DNA of 64,000 bases from positions 1 to 64,000 of the forward strand of contig JAEXGR010000023.1 of the NCBI GenBank assembly GCA_023450745.1. Reading direction: 5' to 3'. Position 1 is the first letter of the stretch; every line of letters starts with the position of its first letter. A model generated the notes under the pieces. That model did no database searches. It had not been told where the DNA came from and saw only the letters and a list, made by a program, of their open reading frames with translations. This document shows positions 17,971 through 26,574 of this stretch, one piece after another. The DNA is from Synergistota bacterium (GTDB taxonomy: Bacteria; Synergistota; Synergistia; Synergistales; Synergistaceae). Both the position numbers and the translations under genes were made by a program.

Positions 17971-18017
17971 TATTGCAATGCAAGTACATTGCAATAAAAA
18001 CCGAAAGGTTATATAAT
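17971..18017 (+). promoter_or_regulatory. modA promoter overlapped by a 10-bp palindrome
   Basis: TTGCAA at 17989-17994 and TATAAT at 18012-18017 form a promoter with 17-base spacing. The perfect inverted repeat TATTGCAATG-N6-CATTGCAATA at 17971-17996 covers the -35 box, the layout expected for repression. By position it should bind a molybdate-responsive repressor, although the sequence differs from the E. coli ModE site. Confidence 0.65.
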
Positions 18018-18071
18018 CTCTCCATGCGGCGGCCTGCCGCGATACGTAAACTTTTAAAGGAGCGAATATTT

Positions 18072-18839
18072 ATGAAGAAATTATCGTTTTTAGCGCTGAT
18101 TTGCGCCGTGGTTCTCGCGGCCGCGCCCGCCTTCGCGGCGACGGAGCTCTCCGTGTTCGCGGCGGCCTCGATGACGGAGTCGATGAACCAGATCGCGCAG
18201 ATGTACCAGAAGGCAGACCCGAACGTGAAGATCGTTTACAACTTCGACTCGAGCGGCACGCTCAAAACTCAGATTGAACAGGGCGCGGAGTGCGACGTCT
18301 TCATCTCCGCCGGGCAAAAACAGATGAACGCGATCAACGACACGTTCGTGATGCCCGGCACGCGCTTCAACATCGTCGCCAACAAGGTCGTCCTCATCGT
18401 CCCGAAGGGCAAGAACGCGACCGGCATCAATAACTTCACCGACGTCGTCACCGATAAGGTAAAGCTCATCGCCCTCGGCAACTCAGACGTCCCCGTCGGC
18501 CAGTATTCGGAAGAGATCTTCAAGAACATGGGGATCTGGGACAAACTGAAGGGCGAAAATAAGATCACCTTCGCAAGCAACGTCAAGGAAGTGCTGGCGC
18601 AGACGGCGGCGGCGGCGGTCAGCTGCGGCATCGTCTACAGCACCGACGCGGCGACATCGAACGCGGTTGAGGTGGTAGCCTCCGCGCCGAAGGATACGCA
18701 TAAGCCGATCGTCTATCCCGCCGCGATCATGAAGAATACGAAAAATAAGGCGGCCGCCGAGGCTTTCGTGAAATACCTGAAGAGCGACGCCTGCGCGAAC
18801 GTCTTTAAAAAGATAGGTTTTGCAATTCCCGAGAAGTAA
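18072..18839 (+). CDS. modA: Molybdate ABC transporter substrate-binding protein
   Basis: A 255-residue periplasmic binding protein. The N-terminus is a signal peptide (MKKLSFLALICAVVLAAAPAFA) followed by the mature start TELSVFAAASMTESMNQIA, the characteristic ModA beginning. YNFDSSGTLKTQIEQGAECDVFISA supplies the oxyanion-binding serine and the hinge region. ATG at 18072 follows AAGGAG by a standard distance; a longer frame from 17973 would place the promoter inside the gene. It binds molybdate or tungstate and delivers it to the ModBC complex. A terminator-like hairpin separates it from modB, so the binding protein may be made in excess. Confidence 0.92.
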   Translation: MKKLSFLALICAVVLAAAPAFAATELSVFAAASMTESMNQIAQMYQKADPNVKIVYNFDSSGTLKTQIEQGAECDVFISAGQKQMNAINDTFVMPGTRFNIVANKVVLIVPKGKNATGINNFTDVVTDKVKLIALGNSDVPVGQYSEEIFKNMGIWDKLKGENKITFASNVKEVLAQTAAAAVSCGIVYSTDAATSNAVEVVASAPKDTHKPIVYPAAIMKNTKNKAAAEAFVKYLKSDACANVFKKIGFAIPEK

Positions 18840-18879
18840 TATTCAGGCAAATATGACTTCTCCTCTCTCCTCGTGTGAA

Positions 18880-18906
18880 GGGGCCGAACGCATCGGCCCC
18901 TTTTTT
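18880..18906 (+). terminator. Terminator / attenuator between modA and modB
   Basis: GGGGCCGA pairs with TCGGCCCC (loop ACGCA) and is followed by six T. Partial read-through would give more ModA than ModBC. Confidence 0.75.
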
Positions 18907-19096
18907 AAGGCGTCTTGCCGCCGCGGCGGGAAGGGAGTATAAAGGATACCGGGTTCCGACCGGAACATTGCAAAATGACAGACAGGGCGTTTTGCCGCGG
19001 CGGCCTTATGCGGCAGCCGGCGGTTTTGTCTTTACGGGAACGACGATTGTCTAATTTTTAACGGCGTTATGGACACGCCGCGGGAGGCTACGGATT

Positions 19097-19807
19097 TTGG
19101 ATTGGTTTCCTCTATATAATTCGCTGAGGATCGCGGGAATCTCTACTTTTATCACTTTTTTTACCGGCATCTGCGCCGCCTATTATATCTCCAAGACCTC
19201 TAAGCTCACTAAAGGCGTTCTTGACTGCCTGCTGACGCTGCCGATGGTGCTGCCCCCGACGGTGGTCGGCTTTTTTCTGCTGAAGACGATCGGCCCGCTC
19301 GGGCCCGTCGGCTCCGTCGTTATGGAATTGTTCGGCTTCCGCCTCACGATGACCTGGTATTCGGCGATCTTCGCCACCGCGATCGTGACCTTCCCGCTGA
19401 TGTACCGCACGGTGCGCGGCGCCTTTGACGGTTTCGACCATAATCTCACCTACAGCGCCCAGACGCTCGGGCTTTCCAACACCTATATTTTCTGGCATAT
19501 CATGGTGCCGAACTGCAAGGACGGCATTCTCGCGGCGACGGTGCTGGCTTTCGCGCGCGCCCTCGGCGAATACGGCGCGACGACGATGGTGACGGGCTAT
19601 ATCCCCGGACGCACGGCGACGATCTCGACGACGGTCTATCAGCTCTGGCGCGAGGGAAACGACGCGGCGGCCTATAAGTGGGTAATGGTAAACCTCGTGA
19701 TCTCTTTCATTGTGCTGGTCGCGGTGAATATGCTGGAGAACAGCTACAAGCAGCCGAAGGGCAAGGCCTCGAACCACACGCTGAGCGAAGAGTTCGAACG
19801 GAAATAA
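19097..19807 (+). CDS. modB: Molybdate ABC transporter permease
   Basis: A 236-residue inner-membrane permease with about five to six membrane segments. The start region MDWFPLYNSLRIAGISTFITFF and LLTLPMVLPPTVVGFFLL are typical of ModB. The EAA coupling loop is ARALGEYGATTMVTGYIPG at about residues 155-173. The start is a TTG at 19097 with GGGAGG ten bases upstream; no better start exists. It lies 257 bases after modA, with a terminator hairpin between them, and 12 bases before modC. Confidence 0.9.
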   Translation: MDWFPLYNSLRIAGISTFITFFTGICAAYYISKTSKLTKGVLDCLLTLPMVLPPTVVGFFLLKTIGPLGPVGSVVMELFGFRLTMTWYSAIFATAIVTFPLMYRTVRGAFDGFDHNLTYSAQTLGLSNTYIFWHIMVPNCKDGILAATVLAFARALGEYGATTMVTGYIPGRTATISTTVYQLWREGNDAAAYKWVMVNLVISFIVLVAVNMLENSYKQPKGKASNHTLSEEFERK

Positions 19808-19819
19808 GGAGGGGCCGCC

Positions 19820-20893
19820 ATGTCTGCGATTGTTAATTTTAAGAAGAAGCTCGGCAGTTTTTCTCTCGAAGTAGATTTTGAGGCCGGCAACGAGGTGCTC
19901 GCGCTGCTCGGCGGCTCCGGCTGCGGCAAAAGTATGACGCTGAAATGCATCGCCGGCATCGTAACGCCCGACGAGGGGCGGATCGTCGTCGACGGCGTCA
20001 CCTTTTTCGATTCCAAGAAGGGGATAAACCTCAAACCCCAGCAGCGGCGCACGGGGCTGCTCTTTCAGAATTACGCGCTCTTTCCCAATATGACGACGCG
20101 GCAGAATATCATGACGGTATTCGAGCACGGCGCGGGGCGCAGCGCAAACAAAGAGGAGCGTTACCAGGAGATTGCGAAGCGGTTTTTCATCACGGGGCTG
20201 GAGGATCATTATCCCTCGCAGCTCTCCGGCGGCCAGCAGCAGCGCGTGGCTCTCGCGCGCATCATGGCGAGCGACCCGGCGGTGATCATGCTTGACGAGC
20301 CGCTGTCGGCGCTCGACAGCTTCCTCCATTGGCAGCTTGAACTGAAGCTTGCGCGGATACTGCGCGAGTATTCGGGCACGACGCTCTACGTCTCGCACAA
20401 CCGCGACGAGGTCTACAGGCTCTGCGACCGGGTATGCGTGATCAATCAGGGACAATCGGAGCCGGTGAAAACGGTGGCTGAATTCTTTGAAGCGCCGCCG
20501 ACGCTGGCCGCGGCGATCCTCTCCGGGTGCAAAAATTTTTCACGCGCCGATCTCGTGGACCGGTTTCACCTGCGCGCGCGCGACTGGAATATGGTATTCA
20601 AATGCGCCGGCGCGATACCGGAGAACACGCGTTATGTCGGGGTGCGCGCCCATTACCTGATTCCCGTGCCGGAGAGCGAGCGCGACGAAAACACGATACG
20701 GGGAGAGATTCTGGAGGTACGCGACGACGTATTCTCGGCGATCATCACCGTGCGGCCGAATGATACGGAATCGGAGAGCAATTTCGCCGTGATACGGACA
20801 GAGCTCTCGAAGGCGCTGGCAAAAAATTATCAGGCCGGCGAGATTATCTATCTCAAGGTTTCGCCCGCCGACGTGATGCCGCTGCTGGCGTAG
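19820..20893 (+). CDS. modC: Molybdate ABC transporter ATPase
   Basis: A 357-residue ABC ATPase. Walker A is GGSGCGKS near residue 34, the signature is LSGGQQQR, Walker B and D-loop are VIMLDEPLSALD, and the H-loop is SHNRDEV. After about residue 230 comes a C-terminal regulatory region consistent with a TOBE/MOP-type domain, which in ModC proteins can sense oxyanions. AGGAGG lies directly upstream of the ATG. It completes modABC; supply of molybdenum or tungsten would serve formate dehydrogenases or aldehyde oxidoreductases elsewhere in the genome. Confidence 0.9.
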   Translation: MSAIVNFKKKLGSFSLEVDFEAGNEVLALLGGSGCGKSMTLKCIAGIVTPDEGRIVVDGVTFFDSKKGINLKPQQRRTGLLFQNYALFPNMTTRQNIMTVFEHGAGRSANKEERYQEIAKRFFITGLEDHYPSQLSGGQQQRVALARIMASDPAVIMLDEPLSALDSFLHWQLELKLARILREYSGTTLYVSHNRDEVYRLCDRVCVINQGQSEPVKTVAEFFEAPPTLAAAILSGCKNFSRADLVDRFHLRARDWNMVFKCAGAIPENTRYVGVRAHYLIPVPESERDENTIRGEILEVRDDVFSAIITVRPNDTESESNFAVIRTELSKALAKNYQAGEIIYLKVSPADVMPLLA

Positions 20894-20986
20894 GCTAAAC
20901 GCAGCCGCGCGGCTTTTTCGCGGGTAAAGACGCGGGAGGCGCGGCAATCACCGCCGCGCCTCCCGGAAAACTTTCGCCGCTCGCCG

Positions 20987-21208
20987 CTAATGGTTTTGTT
21001 CGTACCCAACAGCGTACTGCTGCTGCGCGTCGGCCGCCGAGGCGACCGCCCACTGCCGCGCCGTCGACGTCAAGTAGCCGTCAAAAAGCGCGTCAAGTTC
21101 ATTCAGCCCCCGACGGTTAGCCTGTGTCATCATCCGTACATTCATGGTAAAGACGATGACCGTGATGATAAGTAAAAAAGAAAACCGTATTCTGTCCTCG
21201 TTTGACAT
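20987..21208 (-). CDS. Small single-span membrane protein
   Basis: A 73-residue frame: a short charged N-terminus (MSNEDRIR), one hydrophobic segment of about 16-17 residues (FSFLLIITVIVFTMNVR), then a polar region with a Q-rich end. The topology would be N-in. GGGGAG lies about 13 bases upstream of the start, rather far. Nothing recognisable by family. The gene stands alone between modC and the homoserine dehydrogenase-like gene. Confidence 0.45.
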   Translation of the reverse strand: MSNEDRIRFSFLLIITVIVFTMNVRMMTQANRRGLNELDALFDGYLTSTARQWAVASAADAQQQYAVGYEQNH

Positions 21209-21508
21209 AATAAATATAAGCTCCCCTTACAATTTGCCGGCGCGCCAGAAAGCTAAAAGCACCCGCAGCTTTTATGATCGGCCGCTAAGCGGCGCCTTTC
21301 CTGACGCAGAACCGTTTTTAGATTGTAGCATCACGCCGCGGGCTCCACAAGCGTAATCACCAAGAAAAACGCCGCCCTGCGTCACAGGCAGTGCCGTATT
21401 TTCATTAAAAGGCAAAAGGCCTGACGCGTTTCCAATGGCAGATAAAAAGATGGCGAGACTTTGCTTGTCTCGCCCCCTTTTGTGATTTAAGATTACCGGA
21501 ACGCCCCG

Positions 21509-22552
21509 CTATCTCTCCGCGATCAGCGTCAGCAGGTCGCTGTAGACGCCGTAGGCCGTCTGCAATATGTCAGGATCGTGTTCGGCGACCATTATCTCTC
21601 CCGCGAGGTCGGTATGAATGGCAAGCGCCGACGAACGGCCGCTCACGGAGCACATCGGGTCCGAGAAGGGAATCCGCTGCGGTTCCACAGAGAGCAGCAC
21701 GGCGCCATCGTCGCCGCGTTTCGCGCCGCAGATATATTTTATACGGCAGCCCTCGGCTTTCGCGGCGCTCACATCGGAGCCCGTGATTCCCGCGAGGCTT
21801 TTGACGCTGACGTCTTTCGGCGTCAGTCGGGCGTCCATGAGGATGTTCGCGAGCGCGCAGATCTTCGCCGCGCCGTCCCAACCGTCGATGTCCATGGAGG
21901 GGTCCGCTTCGGCAAATTGCAGCCGCTGCGCCTCGGCGACGGCATCCGCGAAGTTGCCGCCTTTTTCGAGCTCTCCGAGGATAAAGTTCGTGGTGGAGTT
22001 CAGGATGCCGCGCAGGGCAAGAATCCGGTTGCCGCGCAGCCCGGCGCGCGCCATGTTGAAGATCGGGGTGCCGTCCATCGCGATCGTCTCGTAGAGGAAT
22101 TTTTTCCCCGCCGATTCCGCGAGTTTTTTCAGCTCATCAAAGCGCCAGGCGACGGGACCTTTGTTGGCCGTGATGACGTCCATCCCGCGCGCGAAGGCCT
22201 CCCTGATGTAGCTCGAGGCGGGCTCTCCGTCGCCAATCGAGAGGGTGCTGAGCTCTATAAAAAGATCCGCCTCGGCGGCGGCGATCATCCCGTGGGTGTC
22301 GCAGTCGGAGACAAAATCCGGATGCTCCGCCTCAAAACGCCCCAGCTCGCCGTTCATGATGAGTAGCGCGCCGAGGTCGAGCCCGCGCGGGTTCATCATC
22401 GTGCCTTTGCTGCGCGTGCAGACGCCGGTCACAAGCGCCTCGCAGCCATATTCATCCCGCAGCTCGCGCTCTTTTTCCAGCAGCAGCCGCGCAAAACGCA
22501 CACCGACGTTGCCGAATCCCGCCATGCATATTTTTATCGTCTTTTTCACCAT
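21509..22552 (-). CDS. Homoserine dehydrogenase-like protein (paralogue 1)
   Basis: A 347-residue protein. The N-terminal Rossmann motif is MAGFGNVGVRFARLL (about residues 9-23). The catalytic domain contains ANKGPVAWRFDEL, GILNSTTNFILGELEKG and the family signature AEADPSMDIDGWDGAAK, whose lysine and aspartates serve hydride transfer. No C-terminal ACT domain is present. ATG at 22552 has GGGAGAG upstream; the longer frame to 22624 has no site. It stands alone on the minus strand, away from threonine genes. A close paralogue of identical length sits at 39350-40393 in a racemase/aminotransferase cluster, so the physiological substrate may not be homoserine. Confidence 0.8.
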   Translation of the reverse strand: MVKKTIKICMAGFGNVGVRFARLLLEKERELRDEYGCEALVTGVCTRSKGTMMNPRGLDLGALLIMNGELGRFEAEHPDFVSDCDTHGMIAAAEADLFIELSTLSIGDGEPASSYIREAFARGMDVITANKGPVAWRFDELKKLAESAGKKFLYETIAMDGTPIFNMARAGLRGNRILALRGILNSTTNFILGELEKGGNFADAVAEAQRLQFAEADPSMDIDGWDGAAKICALANILMDARLTPKDVSVKSLAGITGSDVSAAKAEGCRIKYICGAKRGDDGAVLLSVEPQRIPFSDPMCSVSGRSSALAIHTDLAGEIMVAEHDPDILQTAYGVYSDLLTLIAER

Positions 22553-22871
22553 GGACTCTCCCTTCCATTGCAATTGATCAAACCGGCGGTTATATTGTAC
22601 ATCAACATCCGCCGCCCGCCACAAAATACGCCGGCAAAAATGTTAAGCGTAAAAACGCCGGGGCAAACGGCCAGAGCCGGCAGGCAGCTCGCTCCCCTGC
22701 CGCAGGCGGTGATCTTATTCACATTACAAAACAAAAATAAAGAAAAATCCAAGGTCTCCAAAAATTGCAAGCCAGCGGCGCAAATATGTAAAAAATTTTT
22801 ACGCCCCCCTGTATCATTTGCGGCGCTGGTAGTATAATTGCAACTTGATATCATTTAATGGAGGCATTGGT

Positions 22872-23945
22872 ATGAAAAACAAAGTTCTTCGCTCGTTCCT
22901 GTTTGCGGTCCTTACCCTTTTCGCGGCGGCTTCGGCTTTCGCCGCCGGTATTCCGGCCGATAAACGCGTCGTCGTCGACCAGCTGGGGCGCAGCGTCGTC
23001 ATTCCGCAGAAGGTGGAACGCGTCGTCTGCCTTATGCACCACGCGCTCGACATCACCCTGGAGCTGCAAGCCGGAGACCGTCTGGCCGGCATCATGAAAA
23101 ACTGGGAAGGGCTGTTGTTTCCCGGAATAGCCGACATCTATCCGCCGATAAAAAAGCTGCCGCAGGTCGGCACCCTCACCGAGGTTAACATGGAGGAACT
23201 GCTGAAGACGAATCCAGATCTCGTCATCGTAACGCATTACTTCCCGCAGGAGACGCTGAAAAAAATTGAAGCGGCCGGCATCCCGGTGGTCGCGGTCTCG
23301 CTCTATCAGGCGGAGTTCGAAGAGGCTTCAAAGCTGAACCCCAAGCTCAAAGACCCCGACAGGGCTTATACCATCGGCATGAAGATGGGCGTCAAGCTGC
23401 TCGGCGAGATCTACGGCAAGGAGAAAGAGGCTAAGAGGCTCAACGAATTTGTCGCGGAAAAGCGCGCGACCGTCGGAGACAAGCTCTCGGCAATCCCGGG
23501 AAACAAGAAGATAACCTGCTACATGGCCAACCCGGACCTTCATACCTACGGCAGCGGCAAGTATGTCGGCGTGATCATGGACCGCGCCGGCGGCATCAAT
23601 GTCGCGCGCGACATTTCCGGCTTCAAGGCCGTCAATATGGAACAGATACTCAAATGGGACCCGCAGGTGATCTTCGTGCAGGACCGCTACGCCGCGAAGG
23701 TGGCGCCCGAAATCACGAAGGGAGCGGCCTGGGCTCCCATTAAGGCCGTTAAGGGGCGCAGAGTCTATGTCACGCCCGAGTATGTGAAACCCTGGGGGCA
23801 CCCCTGCCCCGAGTCGATGGCGCTCGGCGAGCTTTGGATGGCCAAGAAGCTCTATCCAGAGCGTTTCAAAGACGTTGATATCGACAAAATCGTACAAGAA
23901 TTTTACCTGACCTTTTACGGCGTGCCTTACAAAGGAAAGCATTAA
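22872..23945 (+). CDS. ABC transporter substrate-binding protein (iron-chelate/corrinoid type)
   Basis: A 357-residue exported protein. MKNKVLRSFLFAVLTLFAAASAFA is a signal peptide. The mature part starts with the VVDQLGRSVVIPQKVERVVCL pattern of BtuF/FhuD/FepB-type proteins. The two lobes are joined by a long helix, the usual type III arrangement. ATG at 22872 follows GGAGG by six bases; the longer frame from 22845 is unsupported. It overlaps the permease start by one base (TAATG). Ligand is unknown: ferric chelate, haem, corrinoid or a metal oxyanion are all handled by this family. The corrinoid methyltransferase locus in this window makes a corrinoid worth testing. Confidence 0.8.
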   Translation: MKNKVLRSFLFAVLTLFAAASAFAAGIPADKRVVVDQLGRSVVIPQKVERVVCLMHHALDITLELQAGDRLAGIMKNWEGLLFPGIADIYPPIKKLPQVGTLTEVNMEELLKTNPDLVIVTHYFPQETLKKIEAAGIPVVAVSLYQAEFEEASKLNPKLKDPDRAYTIGMKMGVKLLGEIYGKEKEAKRLNEFVAEKRATVGDKLSAIPGNKKITCYMANPDLHTYGSGKYVGVIMDRAGGINVARDISGFKAVNMEQILKWDPQVIFVQDRYAAKVAPEITKGAAWAPIKAVKGRRVYVTPEYVKPWGHPCPESMALGELWMAKKLYPERFKDVDIDKIVQEFYLTFYGVPYKGKH

Positions 23946-24973
23946 TGCCGCCGCTGAAAAACGACAAGAGGGAGTTCATGATCGAGGCGGGGCTGGCGCT
24001 GGCCGTTCCCGCCTCTTTTGTTATTTCGCTGTTCATCGGGCGTTATGGCATACCGGCGGAGACGCTCTGCAAGATGCTGCTCTCGGCCGTCCTTCCCCTG
24101 GAAAAGACCTGGCCGCAGACGATGGAGACGGTGTTTTTTCAGATACGGCTGCCGCGCATTACCGCCGCCTTCTTCGTCGGCGCCTCGCTGGCGGTCTCCG
24201 GCGCGATATTTCAGGGTATCTTTAAGAACCCGCTCGTGTCGCCTGATATTTTGGGCGTCTCCTATGGGGCGGGCTTTGGCGCGGCGCTCGCGATCCTGCT
24301 GACCAACGGCGGCTGTTATTTGCAGGCCTCCGCCATATTTTTTGGAATGCTCGCCGTCTTCGCCGCCTATTCGATGGCGCGCCTCTTTAAGGGCGCGCCC
24401 GTGCTGGTGCTCGTCCTTTCGGGGATCATCGTGGGCGCGTTTTTTCAGGCGCTGCTATCCTCGCTGAAATATGTCGCCGACCCCTATGATAAGCTGCCCT
24501 CGATCATATTCTGGCTCATGGGCTCGCTTTCGCGCGTCAGCGCGGCTGACCTCTTCTGGACGATACCCGCATTCGTCGCGGGAATAGGAGCGCTCTATCT
24601 CTGCCGTTGGCGCATTAACCTTCTGGCGCTGGGCGATGAGGAGGCGCGCGCCCTCGGCGTGAACACAACGCTTGAGCGGGGAGCCACGATCTTCGTCTGC
24701 ACGCTGCTCTCCTGCCTCGCGGTCTGCCTTGCGGGCACGATAAGCTGGGTCGGGCTGGTCATTCCTCATGTGGGACGCCTGCTCGTCGGCTCCGACTACC
24801 GCCGCCTGCTTCCCGCCTGCATTTCGCTCGGCGGCATCTATCTCATTCTGGTCGACAACGCGGCGCGCGCCCTTACAATGAACGAAATCCCGCTCGGCAT
24901 CCTCACTTCGCTCATCGGCGCGCCCTTCTTCGCAGCGCTCCTCATGCGGCGGCGAGCGGGGTGGCAGGGATGA
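23945..24973 (+). CDS. FecCD-family ABC transporter permease
   Basis: A 342-residue membrane protein with about nine to ten membrane segments. RLPRITAAFFVGASLAVSGAIFQGIFKNPL near residue 70 is the family signature, and GTISWVGLVIPHVGRLLVGSDYR near residue 265 is the ATPase-coupling region. It works as a homodimer with the downstream ATPase. Its end overlaps the ATPase start by 13 bases and its start overlaps the binding-protein stop by one, so all three genes are translated in a coupled way. Confidence 0.9.
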   Translation: MPPLKNDKREFMIEAGLALAVPASFVISLFIGRYGIPAETLCKMLLSAVLPLEKTWPQTMETVFFQIRLPRITAAFFVGASLAVSGAIFQGIFKNPLVSPDILGVSYGAGFGAALAILLTNGGCYLQASAIFFGMLAVFAAYSMARLFKGAPVLVLVLSGIIVGAFFQALLSSLKYVADPYDKLPSIIFWLMGSLSRVSAADLFWTIPAFVAGIGALYLCRWRINLLALGDEEARALGVNTTLERGATIFVCTLLSCLAVCLAGTISWVGLVIPHVGRLLVGSDYRRLLPACISLGGIYLILVDNAARALTMNEIPLGILTSLIGAPFFAALLMRRRAGWQG

Positions 24974-25749
24974 AGCTACTCGTTGAAAACCTCTCTTTCG
25001 CCTACGGCGGGCAAAGAATCTTTGCCGGAATATCCTTCACGCTTGAGGCCGGAGAGGTGCTCTGCCTGCTGGGCCCCAACGGGGCGGGAAAATCAACGCT
25101 GATCAAGTGCCTCGCAGGAATTTTCACCCCCGCCGCGGGGGATATCCTCGTTGACGGAACAAACATCAGAGCGATGCGCCGCAAGGAGATCGCGCGCCGC
25201 ATCGCCTACATCCCGCAGAGCGCGGCCCCGATATTCCCCTTGCCGGTGCGCGACTTAGCCGCAATGGGGCGCACGCCGCATAAAACTTTTTTCGACCAGC
25301 CCAACCGCCGGGATTACGAGATGGTTCACGAAGCGCTTGTCAGCCTCGGGATAGAACACCTCGAAAATAAGGACTGCACGGAGCTTTCCGGCGGCGAGCG
25401 GCAGATGGCGCTCTTCGCCTCCGCGATCGTGCAGGAACCGGAGCTGCTGCTGCTTGACGAGCCCACCTCCCATCTCGACTTCGGAAACCAGATAAGAGTG
25501 CTAAAGACGGTAAAAAAACTTGCCGCGGAAAAAAGCATAAGCGTTATAATGGCGACACACGCCCCCGAACAGGCTTTCCTCGCGGGAAACCTTGCCGCGC
25601 TGCTGAAAGACGGCAGGCTGGAAGCCTGGGGACGGCCGGCCGACATCATTACCGAGGCCGCCGTCAGCGATACCTTCGGGGTACGCGTAAAAATAATCGA
25701 CATCGACAGAGAAAGAGGGACAAAGAGCTGCACTGCGCTTATGGACTGA
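24961..25749 (+). CDS. ABC transporter ATPase (iron-chelate/corrinoid type)
   Basis: A 262-residue ABC ATPase. Walker A is GPNGAGKST, the Q-loop is YIPQSAAPIFPLPVRDLAAMGRTPHKTFF (the PLPVRDLAAMGRTPH pattern is typical of the FecE/BtuD group), and the signature is LSGGERQ. Walker B is LLLLDEPTSHLD and the H-loop is MATHAPEQAF. It completes a three-gene importer with the preceding binding protein and permease. The radical SAM gene follows 10 bases later and may be co-transcribed. Confidence 0.9.
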   Translation: MAGMKLLVENLSFAYGGQRIFAGISFTLEAGEVLCLLGPNGAGKSTLIKCLAGIFTPAAGDILVDGTNIRAMRRKEIARRIAYIPQSAAPIFPLPVRDLAAMGRTPHKTFFDQPNRRDYEMVHEALVSLGIEHLENKDCTELSGGERQMALFASAIVQEPELLLLDEPTSHLDFGNQIRVLKTVKKLAAEKSISVIMATHAPEQAFLAGNLAALLKDGRLEAWGRPADIITEAAVSDTFGVRVKIIDIDRERGTKSCTALMD

Positions 25750-25759
25750 GGCCGCCGCG

Positions 25760-26554
25760 ATGGTAAATGTAAGACGCGTAAAAGTTAAGAGCCTGCTGTC
25801 GCCGACGAAGCTCGGCGCGGACTTTGTGATAAACCCCTATGTCGGCTGCCCGCACGGCTGTCTTTATTGTTACGCGGCCTGCATCATCCGGTCGCGGAGC
25901 GGGCGCGGCGAAGCGTGGGGGCAATATCTCGACGTGAAGGAGCCATCGGTTCCCATCGACCTGGCAAAGGTCTTTCACAAAGAGATCCTCATGAGCTCGA
26001 TGACCGACGCCTACAACCCCTATGAGGAGCGCGCGCAGGCGACGCGCGGCATCCTGCGCTCCCTGCTGCCGGCGCAGCCCAAGATCACGATAATCACCAA
26101 ATCGGCGCTCGTCACGCGCGATATCGATATCTTCAAGGAATTTCCCCGCGTAAAGATCGTGTTCTCCTTCAGCTCGCTCGACGACGGTTTCCGCCGGATA
26201 ATGGAGCCGCACGCCTCCAGTCCGCAAAAGAAACTCGCCGCGCTCGCCGCGCTGAAAGAGGCCGGCATCGAAACCGGCGTGATGGCGGCGCCGATCTTTC
26301 CCGCGATCACGGACTGCGCGGCGATAATCGAGGCCGCCGCCCCCTATGTCTCGGAGATGAACTTCGACACGCTTAATTTCCGCAGCCAGAACAGAGAGCG
26401 TCTCCTCACGCTGATCGGTACGCTGCGCCCGGAGCAAAACGGCCTCTACGACGAGATATACCGCCAGGGGCGCCAAGACTACTGGCGCCGGCTGCGGGAA
26501 GAGATAACGCGCCGCTGCCTTTCGGTGGGGCTGAAGTATCGTATTTTCTTTTGA
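25760..26554 (+). CDS. SPL-like radical SAM protein
   Basis: A 264-residue protein. The radical SAM cluster motif is CPHGCLYCYA, with cysteines at residues 30, 34 and 37. The surrounding FVINPYVGC and the following SSMTDAYNPYEERAQATRG motif are typical of the SPL-like group (spore photoproduct lyase relatives of unknown function, COG1533). ITIITKSALVTRDIDIF is a further conserved block. It should bind one [4Fe-4S] cluster and SAM. The organism's lineage is not known to sporulate, so a spore-DNA role is unlikely. It follows the ABC importer by 10 bases. Confidence 0.8.
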   Translation: MVNVRRVKVKSLLSPTKLGADFVINPYVGCPHGCLYCYAACIIRSRSGRGEAWGQYLDVKEPSVPIDLAKVFHKEILMSSMTDAYNPYEERAQATRGILRSLLPAQPKITIITKSALVTRDIDIFKEFPRVKIVFSFSSLDDGFRRIMEPHASSPQKKLAALAALKEAGIETGVMAAPIFPAITDCAAIIEAAAPYVSEMNFDTLNFRSQNRERLLTLIGTLRPEQNGLYDEIYRQGRQDYWRRLREEITRRCLSVGLKYRIFF

Positions 26555-26574
26555 TTAGTAAATTAAGAACGTAT

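Noticed and set aside
19112..20455. 447-codon minus-strand frame opposite modBC
   Set aside because: It is a high-GC shadow of modB and modC, rich in Arg and His, with no recognisable domain.
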